The translations under genes were made by a program, and so were the position numbers. Under the pieces are notes generated by a model. The model was given only the letters and a program-made list of their open reading frames with translations, did not search any database and was not told the DNA's origin. Source: Phialocephala subalpina (taxonomy: Eukaryota > Ascomycota > Leotiomycetes > Helotiales > Mollisiaceae). From it: a stretch of 64,000 nucleotides of DNA. The stretch spans positions 738,079-802,078 of the forward strand of contig FJOG01000018.1 in the NCBI GenBank assembly GCA_900073065.1, in the 5' to 3' direction. Each line of letters begins with the position of its first letter. The stretch's first letter is position 1. This document shows positions 22,338-34,857 of this stretch, piece after piece.

Positions 22338-23685
22338 ATTAGTTGAGGTTTTGAACGTCAGAATATGAAGCTTTGCACATGCCAGAAGAGAATTGAATTA
22401 TGGCTGATGAGTGGATGGGAATGAATATCGAATGAATGATGGATGGCAGGATACCTCTTTGCAATTTCGCCGGCGTTTTCGCTTGTTCAATTTGGAGGAC
22501 TATGGCATGGTATGGATGGAAGGCAGGATAGTTGCAAAGCTTGCTCAATGGATGGGCGTTTATCTACTAAATTGGTAGATACGAAAATGATGATACCAGG
22601 TCTACCTATCTTAGCAAGTAAACTTTTCATTATATTTACTTCTCGTGGCCTTTAAAATGAAGTATCTGGCAAGTGACCACAACAATATCTTTGTTGATTC
22701 ATTTGCCTTTATTTCACTTCTGACTTCCAGTCACACTGTTCCTCAGTTACCGGCATTCCCCTTCTCATTGTCCTATCCACTAGGAGACGTTAATAGCGAA
22801 CCAACCTGGAAGATTCTGCAATTCTACCGTAACTTCGTTAAATATCCCATCTACCAAACTAAATCTACAAACAACGCAACCACAAGTGGACTTTCGTCAA
22901 AAAGAGTGTCTCCGGTAGTCGGGCCAGAAGAATAGCATCGATAAAACCATCAAGATTGGCTGCGGTGTTTTCTAGGTACGAACGAGCTATAGAGAACAGA
23001 TTCGCGGCGGCGACATGATTTAATTGAGCCACGCTTCGTCAGATTGTGAGTTTGCTATCACGTTAACTTGGCGTCGTAAACCTAATTCTGTTGTTGTCAA
23101 ATTCCTTTCGTTTGATTCGTATATTTTCTCGTGCATCCTACTTGTCTTTGAACCAGACGCAGTCGTTAAGATGCCGATTGTCGAGAATATCTACACAGCT
23201 TTCTAGGAGAAGACATCTGGTGTCATATTTCTAGGCTAGGAGACAATACATGTTGAGCAAGACTCTTCGGTGGGGTTGCAGTTTGTGATATCGTTTGATC
23301 TTAGGAAAAGTTGAGGAGCATCGTATTTATACCTCTTGCTACGCAATGGTAGCTCATAGAGCTGGGTGAATGATAAATCTCTTTGTATGGCGGAAATGAG
23401 GTTGCTAGGCTGAGTAAATAGTGCACTCCAAGCCTAAGTCCCTTTAATCTACCATGTCACCTTTTGCTTTACCTCGATCTCAACATCTCACAAGCTCAGA
23501 GCGCCTCATCTTTCTGCAATGTTTAATTTCCTTTCAGCATATCCTCTAAATTCAATTGTTCTTCGTAACTCAAAGTTCCAATCTCTTTCACAATCTCAGA
23601 AAACCACAAACCCCTAACTTGGTTTCAGTAGCTGACTTGACCTTCGACACCTCAAATGCTTTCCAACTTTTACGTCACCTTCACC
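22338..23685. other. AT-rich 3' intergenic region
   Basis: Between convergent genes. Only short frames of no recognisable content. Confidence 0.5.
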
Positions 23686-25236
23686 TCAAACTGCAACCTC
23701 AACACTCAACCTCTCTACCGTTGTCTTATACAACCTCGGAATTCCCGTCTCCCCAAACTTCTTCCCCTCAACCATCATCTCCACCAGGCCCTTCGCCGAA
23801 AGATGGATAACCGGCGTCCCATGCCCATTGAACCCCGCGATGATGAACTGTCCTTCTTTACTAGGAATAGGACCAATATGCGGGAGAGTATCTGGAGTTT
23901 GACCCTGAACTATTCCCCCATGTTAGTGAAACATTTTCATCCCATCTCAACTTCACTCTTCTCAACAAAGACACAAGAGAGAAACTCACTCCCACTCCAA
24001 ACCATCTCCAACTTCTCTCCTTCCCCTCCCCGCTCAAACCACCTTCCAAGATACCCCTCAAAATAATCCCCAAGTTGCGGAATAAGCGTACTATCATCCC
24101 AACTCCCAATCGCAACACCTGGTACATCCCTATAAAGCGCACTCCCACCACCAACAACAACACTCCCATCCGGTCTCTGAATCAAATAATCAAAGTCTCT
24201 TGCTGGAGGACCGATACAATAGCTTGAATCTTGCCCATTGCCCACTTTCTTCACTTCCTCTCCGTCCCTGGATGTGGCGGTCGTTATGTAAGAACAGCAA
24301 GTGCGACGAGGGAGAATAATGTCTTTGAATTCAGGGAGGATGCCTGCCGTGTAGCCGTTTGTTGCAAACGCTACTTTCTTAGCTTTGATGGGACCAAGAG
24401 CGGTGTCGAAACTCCAATACCCATCCCCGTCTCTCTCTCCACTTTTCAGCACAGGCGTATTGGTCTGGATATTCACGCGTTTATCAACTGCGATTTGGAG
24501 TAGACGTAAGAAGAGTTTATACGGCCACAAATGCGCAACCGCCCCACTCCAATCCCCAACCACGCCTTTCACTCCGGTAGATTCTTCGGCCCCTTCGCTA
24601 AAAGTAAGTTGTGAGTACTCAGCGATTTCGGGAGAAGCAGAGGCATATTTCTCAACTAGGTCTTTAACGAAAACAGCGACCTCGGGATCGGTGGGGATGG
24701 CATGAGAGCGGGTGAGTGTGAAATCACAATCGATTTCATGGGCAGAGATAAGGGATTGGATGGCGGAGAGGTGGGTGATTTCGATACAAGCTTCGAGACC
24801 GTGCTTCTCGATGAGATCTGGGAATGGGAGACTGGGGCGCAGATGTCCTCCTGGAAAGATCATCAGTACCATCTCCGGAATACCGGAGTAGATAATGCCA
24901 TCATGATGGGCCAGATTAATTGAGGATTAAGAGAAGTGAAGCAAAGGGAAGAAAAGGGGAGAGAGAGGGAGACGCACCATTTCTTCCTGTAGCGCCAGAA
25001 CATGCTTCTCTTGCTTCAAGCAAGACGATGGATGGTGCTGTATCGGAGTTTGAAATCGAGTTGACGAGATGATATGCCGTGCTTATTCCTGCGTAGCCCG
25101 CTCCGATGATCAGGATATCGCATTTGTCTGGAAGAGCTTCGGTGGAGCGAAATTTATCGAGAGGATGGAGTTGCGCGCGCCAGAAAGGGACAGTTGCATT
25201 TTGAACAGGGAAGGGGAGGGAATCTCGTTCCGCCAT
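23686..25236 (-). CDS. FAD-dependent oxidoreductase (DAO family)
   Basis: Flavoenzyme of the D-amino-acid oxidase/glycine oxidase-like superfamily (PF01266), of the type often described as a small-amine or amino-acid oxidase. Three exons: 25236-24978, 24850-23990, 23909-23686; 447 aa. The intron junctions keep TGRNG-GHLRPS and MVWSG-IQGQTPD in frame; the second intron has donor GTGAGT and a CTAAC branch. The FAD-binding Rossmann motif DILIIGAGYAGIS is near residue 42, CSGATGRNGGHLRP follows, and the C-terminal nucleotide-contact block is TPDTLPHIGPIPSKEGQFI then AGFNGHGTPVIHLSAKG. No signal peptide and no clear peroxisomal SKL end. Substrate unknown. Confidence 0.87.
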
Positions 25237-26072
25237 GATGGAAGGAGGCTTTGTAGCGGGAGTGAAGCAATGAGAATATTTGAGGGAAGGAGCTATGATG
25301 AATTATCAAGGCGTTGAGACCTTCCAGCACTTGCTCGGGACAGACAGTCCATTTTATACTCGAATACTGCAAAATGTGAACATATTGAATGTGGAGTTGT
25401 CGCCGAATCAATACAAACGAGAATTGGATGGTTCGTTTAAGCATCAAAAAGGATGCCTTGAACCCGCGCGTTAATACAACGACTGCGAATATCGTTGTAA
25501 ATCTTCTTAGACTATTTTTTTTAAACCAAAGATTGATTTCAATGTCCAGCGAGACGATGGTTCAACTCGCGATTGGTCGCTTCGTTCAGATATTATTGAT
25601 GCCTTTCTCGGATGGTGTTACAGTATCTTAACACTTATCTTGAGATATTGAAGATACCCTTATCCTAGTGGCACAGTCTTCCAGCTCGGAAGGGTTGGCT
25701 GGAACAATAAAAGGACGGCGAATATGCAGGTGCGCGGTGCAAACAGTGGAAGAGTGGAGTACCTGCCTAATCCGGAAGGTGGGGTGAACATGTGTGGCCG
25801 ACATCAACATTAAGCAAGTGGAGTTGAACCCGAGTTCTTGCGAACTCGAGGACTAGATGGTACCATTTGCGGCATCAAAGCAGTAGCAAACCATCTCCAT
25901 TCCATGCCAAAATGTGTCGGTTTTTGAGAACAGAACAAATGAGGTAGAACAAGAAACATCTGAAATGAAATCGCCGTCGCGAAGAGGCAAGACAAATACA
26001 GCTCTGAATGAATGCCTGCTAAGAGATCAACTTTTACCCGCTAATAAAAGAATATGTAATTTAGACAGCATG
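25237..26072. other. No gene seen
   Basis: Short frames only. A tRNA 3'-like hairpin around 25810-25860 was considered and rejected. Confidence 0.45.
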
Positions 26073-26515
26073 TCAACCCTCCTTCTTGCTCTTCCCAGCA
26101 TAGAGGTGCCCAACTTCAGGAGCAATAACCTCGAAATTTGGTCAAAGTGCAATGATCAATATCGTTTCCGGAATCCGCATCGACCCATCCCCATTTCAGC
26201 GGCAACAAAGACGCAGATGTGTCGTCGCTGGGAGGATGACATGCGGCGCTGATGTTGCACTGCAATTGCCAACAATAAGTATACCAGCATTATAACGACG
26301 GAAACCAGTCAGAACTCCAATGGTAACAGTAATAGAGCCGGCGATGATGGCGAAGAAGAGGGCGATGGCAGAGTAGCCTATGTTTGAGATCGAAGAAAAG
26401 TCGTCTGGCTTGCCCTCCACGTCGAGGAAGTTTACAGGACCAAGATTAGTGATTGAGACATCAGCCAGTGGAGGAGAGCAGAGACTCTAAGCAACGGCTA
26501 CAGTGAATTAGCACG
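26073..26515 (-). pseudogene. 3' remnant of a fungal multi-span membrane protein
   Basis: The minus strand reads DVSITNLGPVNFLDVEG, a membrane segment ALFFAIIAGSITVTIGVLT, then FRRYNAGILIVGNCSA. After a 1-2 nt frame change it continues SAACHPPSDDTSASLLPLKWG, then HCTLTKF, then after another frame change FEVIAPEVGHLYAGKSKKEG and a stop at 26073. The RRYNAG-x-x-LVG-x-CSA-x-SAACHPP and LKWGV blocks followed by an LYAG end are the C-terminal signature of a large, uncharacterised fungal membrane-protein family as I recall it. The upstream exons are not recognisable. Confidence 0.5.
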
Positions 26516-27807
26516 AATTCAGGTAGGGACATTTGGATGCTCGCTATTGCATATCTCTACGGTAGCTGAAAATGGTACGTTGAGCGCTGCATGCCGACAT
26601 GATTTGCGGCTCTGACAGACGTGTTGAAAAAAGACTCTACTCGTACGATTCAAGCATGCAGGTGTACAACCCATTGTAATTCAGACACAAGAACGACATA
26701 AATAACTTGCGGAGAATTGGTGAGAAGGCCTTTTGCGAGCAGACTTCTCGGTGTGACAGCTCGCCCAGAATCGAATGTACGTGAGTCGTCCAAAGCCAAG
26801 GTTTTAGAGGGGTTTGATGTTAGAAATCCCGTGATCTACCGTGGCTTCGTACAGTAGAAAGGCTCCGAGACCAATAAAGAAGCAGCACCTAGATATTTGT
26901 CAGGCTCCTGGGATCAATGCAGTTAAAATCTTACAGAATGTTGCAAGTCAGCCATCTCTTTACGCTTGCTGCCCTGAACCAGTAGTGTCGTTTGGCAACC
27001 TAGCATACCTGCTCTATTCCATAGCCTCTTTCGCTTTCGTATATCTCTTCTGGTAGCTAGATAAATACCAGCTGTGGTTTGATCTGAATTGTATTAAGAT
27101 CCTTTGTGAAGGAATATCAGGAATTGCAACCTTACCTGGTCAGATCATCCATCTCGTGTACATCTCCTCTCTGCGGCGCATATTCTCTGGTCTCATGTCC
27201 ATCATGATGGCCATGATACTCTGTGTCCTCCCACGAAATGTCGACAGGCCGATAATATGTCTGAAGAGTCATAATACGGCATCAACATGGAGCTGCAAAG
27301 CACGGATGAGAGGCATACTGTAGAAAGTTGGAAGATACAAGGAGGAGAGGTATGGTTAAAGGTGCAGTGCACATGAGCTTTCATAGCTTCGCCATGGTCA
27401 CACCCACCTCGCCTGATATTGTGAAGTGTTTAGGCGCGCTAGTCGTAAGCTTGTAGCCTCACAAGTAGCCGCCTTAACGTTTGTGGGCTATCGTGCAATT
27501 TATGGCAAAGGAAAGGAAAGACAGCGGATGAAAGACATCGGGAAGTCGAAGGAGGCGACCCTGCCGAATCTGGGACGGCGGGTGTGACCGACACTAATCT
27601 CACCCTCACGAAAATGGGATGTAGTAGACAATAGAATTTCTCTCGATAGAAAGACTATGTACGTAGAATGCAAATTCTAGTTGGTAACAAGCATCAAATG
27701 CACCGCCAACGCCACAAAGAACTCCCTCCTACTCGGACAACTTTCCGTTCCAGGTATTAATCCTATCCTAATTGCGCCGATTTCCTATGTGATTTAAGAA
27801 CTATATT
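26516..27807. other. No gene seen
   Basis: Mixed-composition stretch upstream of the membrane-protein remnant and downstream of ECM14. No frame is supportable; any upstream exons of the remnant have decayed past recognition. Confidence 0.45.
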
Positions 27808-29671
27808 TTATCTCTTCCTCCGGCGAAGTTCCCAGTTGATTTCGTCTGCGTCATATTCGACTTTCTCGTCCTCCACTTCAGCTTCGACCGTGGTGTTGAC
27901 TTCGTTCTCGTCCGCTACAACTTCAACCTCGGTGTCGACCGCGCCTTGATGTAACTCATCGAGGAGCTTGGACTCGATTCCCTTATTCCCAAGCAAGAAG
28001 TCTCCGAAATACTTCAAAGCATTGAAAGCCTCCTCCCCGGTAGGCACAATATTCTCCTTTGGCAGTAGGAAGCCATAGCTGCCAGTATCCCTTAATTTGA
28101 TCTGGTAGCTATATCGAACCCCCAATTCGTGGTAGAACCAATCGATGGCAGATCCACCACCAGTCTCCATTCTATATCCGCCCTTGGCTGGCTTAAGTCT
28201 CGATGAAACAGCACCTTCGCAGGCTGACGCTACGTTGTACTGCTGTCCGCTCGAAATCCGAATCGCCTTAGCAAGTCCCATACCGAGCTCTTCTAAGTAC
28301 TCCAGAGTTGGTGGATCGGCGGAGCACGAGTATGAATATGGATACAACACTTGCTGCGAATAAGAGTGCAGGTCCAAGAATCCAACAAACTTCACGCCGT
28401 TGTTGTCGGTCTCGTTCTTTGCCCATTCTGCCAGTCTATGGGACTCGACGGCTTGGAATGGCTCATCTCCGGGGTAGCTCTCGGAGCAGGGGTTGGATTG
28501 GTAGGTTGTGCCATCCCACTCGAATCCAAATCCACGGTCCAGATCAAGTCCACGGCAGAATCGAATACTCGTCTGTTGTCGGTTCTTCCTCCATAGTCGG
28601 TCGTTCTCCCAGGTATAAACATATCCATCTGGGTTCGCAGTGGGAATGAAGACGAAGTCAAATTCCTGAAGCAGTTTGGTGATTGCTGGAGACTTTCCAT
28701 AGGAAGTGATGAGAGACCACGCGATGTAGGTCACTGTGCTTACCGATATCCATTCTCGGGCGTGGAAGCCGCCGGATACGATAATGGTCTTTCGGGGTTC
28801 CGGGTCATCTTGTTGCAGGCCAGGAGAGACTCCAACTCGGAGAGCAGGAATGTCTCGTCCTTCATATGTGGTTCCGATATTGATCATACGAACATGCGTC
28901 GTGAACATCGAAGCCATCAGATTCATCCACGGCACGATAACCGAATAGGGTTGGTAGTCTCGGAAGAATATATTCTCCACTCCCTCTGATGTCTTCAAAG
29001 ACGGTGTGAATACACGATCTTCCGGAGATGCGGCAAAGGATGTCCCTTCCCAGGCTCTAGTGGGGTACGAATTGTAGATGATTTGCGCAAGATCAGGCAT
29101 GAGAGTGGAATGTGCGCCTTGGAGTGACTTGGGCAGTAATCCAAGGAGAGAGGGAACCTGACAGAGTCAGTATTGTTTGTCCAGTCTTGAGATATCAAAT
29201 CGAACTTACATCGTCCTGGCTGATACGGATATCTGCCCAATTATTTGTAAATTCCCACACATCTAAGAGGAGAACATCTGCCGCTTCTGCCAATGCTTTC
29301 TCCTCCTCTGCGGTACTGAGATTGAATCGAAGTACGACATCCTTTCCATACTTCGCCGACAAATTCGGTGGTAAGTTTAACTTTGTGCTCTTCGGTCGTG
29401 ATATAGAGCTTGGCTCATCGAACACAGCCTTGGGAGTCTTCGGTGGTAGACCGAATATCTTCTCTATAGCGGTATTCCGAAGCCATGTCCACTGAGGAAA
29501 GATACTTCGCGACGTTTGTGTTTGTGTCTGTTGTGTTATGGTGGAATGACGCTGAGCGACCGAGAATTGGCTGTTATCAAGCACTGGAACGGCGAGCGCT
29601 GCCAGAGGAGCACATATCAGGGTAATGGAAAGGAGGGTCAAGAACGATAGAAAGTGGCTCGAGGGCTGCAT
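27808..29671 (-). CDS. ECM14: ECM14-type M14 metallocarboxypeptidase homologue (predicted pseudoenzyme)
   Basis: Secreted or vacuolar M14-family protein linked to the fungal cell wall. Two exons, 29671-29210 and 29157-27808, joined by a 52-nt intron (donor GTAAGT, CTGAC branch, acceptor CAG); 603 aa. A signal peptide covers about residues 1-28 ([18 protein letters not shown]), then a propeptide, and the M14 domain from about residue 225. Zinc ligands are present: FHAREW (His 286, Glu 289) and DLHSYSQQ (His 418). In active carboxypeptidases the general base Glu270 lies in ELRDTG; here it reads KLRDTG (about residue 508). Yeast Ecm14 is known to lack this residue, so catalysis is unlikely. The C-terminus is an acidic tail of about 60 residues. 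Divergent from the Sec7 gene. Confidence 0.92.
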
Positions 29672-30432
29672 GTTGGATGGCTCATCAGTAGAGATGACAA
29701 CGTGGAGATGGCGGTGGTCGTGTGCACAGAATTAATTATCGTTGCCTGCGGGGACAATTGAGAGGAGACGAAAATCGGCAGCGGGGACTAATGCCGCCTC
29801 CGCGCGGTGGTACCGTTTTCTACACTCGAAAGGCACGCCCAAAGGTTCGACAGGCACCTCTCCACGATGAGTGGCTGGGACAAAGTGTTGCTCTCGCTGG
29901 TGCGGATTGGTGTGCGTCTGTAGTGGTTTGGTGATTCGGGTGATACTTCTCGAACGCTGGGTGGTGGAGCAGGCGCAGACGAGGAGAATCATCATGGGCC
30001 TAGCTGCAGCAAGTGTAGCGGGTGGGTTATATTAGAGTTGCACTATTTGGGTCCAGTTTAGGTCCATCGCGGGCTGCGTCGACCTCCAAGAAACGTCTTT
30101 CGAAAACAAAGCCCAGAACCTGCTAGCGGAAGGTCCGGTCGATGACATCTGTTCACCCTTCTGCAGATTTCTTCGGAATAGGATCATTTTTTCAACCTCC
30201 ATCCATGAGTTCTTGATTGAATCTCTCTGTCATTCGTTTTGTTCCACTCCCCACCAACGTCCGAGCCCTTGCAGCTAGGATCTCCCAGCCTCACCTCCTT
30301 CAACGCTGTGACGACCAGAAACGAGAAACAACACATCGACAAACGCAAACGCAATTCCGAATGCGATCCATACCCATCCTACCTCTCACACACAATCTGC
30401 GAGATCAATGAGTCCGCAGAATCGATTCCAAA
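29672..30432. promoter_or_regulatory. Divergent promoter of ECM14 and the Sec7-domain gene
   Basis: No supportable gene. Leader of the Sec7 gene probably lies in its last 200 bp. Confidence 0.4.
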
Positions 30433-33400
30433 ATGCCTCTCATGCCAGGCTTGTTGCGTCGCAAGGGGTTGGCAAGCGATGCAGAGCTCCGTAGACACAG
30501 CTTCTATCACGCCGACACGAACAGCAATCCGAGGGTCCCGCCCATCAATAGCAGAGCTAGTGAGCAAATTCCACGAAGACCGTCTGCAGCAGAATTCCTA
30601 TCGCCAGAGACTGCCGCCGATGTAGCAGCACCTGCGAGGATGTCAGCTGAGACCATTGGTAACGAGAGACTCCAACGTTCGGTGTCACCTCCGGTACAGG
30701 AAGAGAGTCAGAAACATCGTCGCTTCAGCATGTTAAAGTTTAGACATGCCTCGGATTCTCAATTGTCTACCAGGGGTATGGAAACATGTTTGGATGTCCT
30801 CTAGATATTCAGATGCTAACGTATGACATAGCCCGTCTTCAAGCCCAGCCCGAACCTCCTCCTCCACTCCCACACCGTAAGATTGGCAAATCCAAAGATA
30901 ATAAAGACAATCGTGCTAACATTCGTCCTAGCTCCCGAGATTATTACCACCGCACCCACAATGGATTTGAATGCTACGAAAACGACCAAAAAGAAGACTC
31001 GGATGAAAATGCCAAGCCGTGCCAAATCCTCCTCGGCGGACACCACACTGGAAGAGCCAATGTCTCTGAGGGTTACAAAAAATGAGAAGAAGGAGAGAAG
31101 GAAAACAATGTCCGAAACCGCTCCATCCGGTCCTAAGGGCAGAGTTACGTTCGATGAACCTGAGCGCCCAGTCACCCATGTTGGCAACTCTCCTCCAGCG
31201 TATGGAGATGAGGCCAATTCGACTCTTGCCTTGCCAATCAATCGATTATCCGAGTCTTCTAGATCAGATGGTAGCTCTGGTGAGCACGGTGTATATGCTA
31301 CGACCACAACAACTACTCACACAGTCCACACAACCACAACTTTCTTCCGACTTCCTCGTGTCCGAAACCGCTCCATCCGGTCCTAAGGGCAGAGTTACGT
31401 TCGATGAACCTGAGCGCCCAGTCACCCATGTTGGCAACTCTCCTCCAGCGTATGGAGATGAGGCCAATTCGACTCTTGCCTTGCCAATCAATCGATTATC
31501 CGAGTCTTCTAGATCAGATGGTAGCTCTGGTGAGCACGGTGTATATGCTACGACCACAACAACTACTCACACAGTCCACACAACCACAACTTTCTTCCGA
31601 CTTCCTCGGTGCCAGGTGCCCCATTGTTCAGGCAAGGATCGGCTGCATCGAATAGATCTTCTCCTTCACGCGCAAGACTTGGTCTGCGAGGTAGATCTTC
31701 GACTCTCAGCTCTTTGCGCAACGTACCCAGCGAAGACGCATTGCCCACCCCTACTTTACCATCGACACGTACATCTACCTCTACTGGCAGAAAGAGCTTT
31801 GGCGACTTGTTTGGACTGTCTCACAGATTACGGCAAAACTCCGAGCCCCCATTCCACGCTTCTGGACCTGCAACACCAGGCTCGAGTACTTCCAAGAACA
31901 ATTCCCTACAATTAGTGCGCGAGCCCACCCCTCCTATCGTCCTTCCTGAAAGACACGAAGATGATACGCCCGCGAAGTATCTTATTCGTCTTGAGGAAGC
32001 TGTCAGTCGTGGGGTTGTGGCCAGTGTACTTTCTAAAGGCACTGATCCCTTCTCGCAAGCTGTTCTCCGAAGTTATATGCGTGGATTTGGATTCTTTGGC
32101 GATCCTATGGATATGGCGATTCGAAAACTTCTCATGGAAGTTGAGTTGCCCAAAGAGACTCAGCAAATAGACCGGTGTCTGCAAGGATTCGCCAATCGAT
32201 ATCACGAGTGCAATCCTGGAATCTACGCGTCGCCAGACCAAGCCTACTTCATCGCCTTTTCACTACTGATCTTACATACTGATGTGTTCAACAAGAACAA
32301 CAAGCATAAGATGCAAAAGCCAGATTATTTGAAGAATACTCGCGGTGAGGGTATATTTGACGAGATATTGGAATGTTTCTACGACAACATCTCCTACACC
32401 CCTTTCATTCATGTCGAAGACGATCTGGACATCAATGGAGAACGCATCATCCAGCACAAGATGAAGAAGAAGTCAATCCTTCGTGGCGCGGTGGACCCAG
32501 CCAAAAGACCCTCGAAGGATCCCGTTGATCCTTACACTCTCATTATTGATAGTAAACTCGACTCGTTAAGACCAAATCTCAAGGAAGTGATGCATCTAGA
32601 GGAGCATTACAACTACCTGGGAACTGCGCCATCTTTGAATCTTCAAGACCTGCAAAAGACCTTCTTTAGGACTGGCGTCCTTCAAATTGTCTCTGCAAGG
32701 TCGAGACCAGACGCTTTCTTGAATGCCAACACTCTTCACAATCCTCAACAAGCACATCCTGGAATCGTGGACATCAAAATTACCAAGGTGGGACTTCTCT
32801 GGCGTAAGGATGCGAAGAAGAAGAAGACCAGATCTCCTTGGCAGGAGTGGGGAGCAATCCTCACAGGCGCTCAGCTGTATTTCTTCAGGAACACGACCTG
32901 GATCAAGAACTTGATGCATCAGCTGGAGACACACATTAAGCAAGGTCACGACGGGATTCCAGTCATCTTCAAACCACCCTTGGACCAGTTTAAACCTGAT
33001 GCACTAATGTCCACTGATGACGCAGTTGCCCTGTTGGACTCGACGTACAAGAAGCACAAGAATGCCTTTGTGTTTGTGAGACATGGAGGTTTCGAGGAGA
33101 CTTTCCTGGCCGACAATGAACAAGAGATGAATGACTGGCTTGCCAAACTCAATTATGCTGCCGCATTCCGAACTTCAGGTGTCCGAATGAGGGGTGTAGT
33201 CGGCGGCAACTACGAAGGTCAACGAAGTCGTGGCATTCGACGAATTGATAGCAATAACGAGTCCACAAAATCGATACAAACACCCACAGGTGAGGTTACC
33301 ATCGTAAGCGGCAAGATAGACGCGAAGATGGCACAGGATATTTTGGCGGCGCGACGAGAGATCATGCTACAGAAGATTGCCGATGCTGAGGAAAAATTGG

Positions 33401-34857
33401 CTGTTGCTCAGAGGCAGCTTGATGCCCAGCTGAGAAACGCTCGCCATCTCCAGATCCTTGCACCTATCCAACCGAAGACTCGAGAACAAGTCATCCTGGC
33501 AGCTGGCAGGATGGCTGCTCAGCTGAAGTGGGGAAGAATGGAGATTTGGAGATTGAAATGCCACAAGGATATTTTGACAATGGATTTGGAGGAAGAGCGA
33601 TATGCTGACGGTTCCGTCCCTCGTGCTGAGCCTGCCGCTGTCGTCGAGACGCCATCCTCAGAGCGAACCGCTCTTGCACGCCTGCATTCAAAAGCAAGCA
33701 CTCTTGTCACCCAAAAGACACCCCGATCTCCAACTACTCATTCAGCCAATCGCCCATCCACTTCCACCACCCAGACGCCCCGGAAGGAATCGGAAAATGA
33801 AATGGATGACATTTTCTCAACGCCGCCAATGCTCACCACTTCCTCCAGTTTCCACAAGCAACAAGCGTCATGGGAACTCCCTCCACTTACTTTCGAAACT
33901 TCAGGTCCGCGCAAAGCATCCTTCTCGAGTGCTGCAACACCCGCTAGTCCTGGCTTAGTCCCCACACCGTCTAGATCGAGTCTCAAGCCGGCGCCTACCG
34001 GAGAGTCTCAGCGTGCACCTTCGCCAAACATCGATGCTGCTGAGCAAGCAGTGTTGGAGCAGGCTGGGCTTGTCGTTGCAGACAGGACACCGGACAGTAA
34101 GCGAAACGGGCACGAAAGTGAAGAGGGCAAGGATCGAGTTGGAGAGAAAGAGAGACTTGACCGAGGCAAGATTCGACGAAGCTTACACCGTACTCTTCGT
34201 GAGGGCCACGTCCCTTCGCACCACCGAAGTCGAAAAGGCAAAGACTCGTCGTCAAGCGCCGGCATGTCCGAGGAGGGCAAAGAAGATGTTCTGTCCCGTG
34301 GTACTGGAAGTTTCGTTGTGCATGGGAAGAAGGCTTCAGTCATTACCTTCGGCTCGGAGCTACAGAGCATGTCTCCTGATGAACGAATGCGGTTACGCAA
34401 ACAGCCTCATAAGGATGAGTCAGGTTTCCTTTCACCTGCGACGATTGACGACGACTTTTATTCTGTTCTCGCTGAGCCATACGAGTTTCACGAACGTCAC
34501 GACTCAGCAGCAACTACTAGCACAATGACCGCAAGGAGTTTCCGAGATTTACACAAGAAGCTGCGCAGCTCAAGCAATGCTGCCGTGACTTCCGATGGAG
34601 AAGACAGCGAAGCCATCAGTTTCTCAGAAGGCAGACGCACTCCTCTTCCACCAGTCGACGACGATGACGAAGATACAGGTAGCAGCAGTCGACCAGGCAG
34701 TCAAAATCAGCGAATGTTTTATACCCCCGAAGCATCCAACTCTCCAATCACGGAGGCCTTCAACGAGAAGCACAACCCTATCAGTGAACACGAAGATAGA
34801 GATGCGGAGAACGAGATGAAATCCAGCTCTGCTCTTCAAACCGTCGTTAGTGCTTGA
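30433..34857 (+). CDS. Sec7-PH Arf guanine nucleotide exchange factor (SYT1-type), interrupted by a tandem duplication
   Basis: Activates Arf/Arl GTPases at Golgi or endosomal membranes. Exon 1 30433-30775 (MPLMPGLLRRKGLASD start), exon 2 30832-30876, exon 3 from 30932; both introns have GCTAAC branches. Exon 3 reads in frame through SETAPSGPKGRVTFDEPERP to TTTTFFRLPR, then hits the second of two perfect 250-bp copies (31109-31358, 31359-31608) and stops at 31386. Coding resumes after the duplication as GAPLFRQGSAASNRSSPSRA. The Sec7 domain lies in the long frame at about 31950-32430, with ELPKETQQIDRCLQGFA including the catalytic glutamate. A PH domain follows (LLWRKDAKKKKTRSPWQEWG to FLADNEQEMNDWLAKL), then about 500 low-complexity residues. 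Removing one copy does not reconnect the frames, so sequence is also missing after 31608. Possibly an intact gene misassembled. Confidence 0.85.
31109..31608. repeat. Perfect 250-bp tandem direct duplication
   Basis: 31109-31358 and 31359-31608 are identical by base-by-base comparison. The unit length equals that of the duplication in the sugar permease. The duplication breaks the Sec7 gene. Confidence 0.93.

Noticed and set aside
25800..25870. tRNA 3'-like hairpin (GAGTTC-GCAA-GAACTC followed by a T-arm-like stretch) on the minus strand
   Set aside because: The T-arm pairs poorly, no A box or matching acceptor 5' strand is found upstream, and no T run follows.
31290..31345. ACC/ACA-rich tract in the Sec7 gene as an independent tandem repeat
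   Set aside because: It encodes a Thr-rich run within the coding sequence; its apparent recurrence is only due to the 250-bp duplication.
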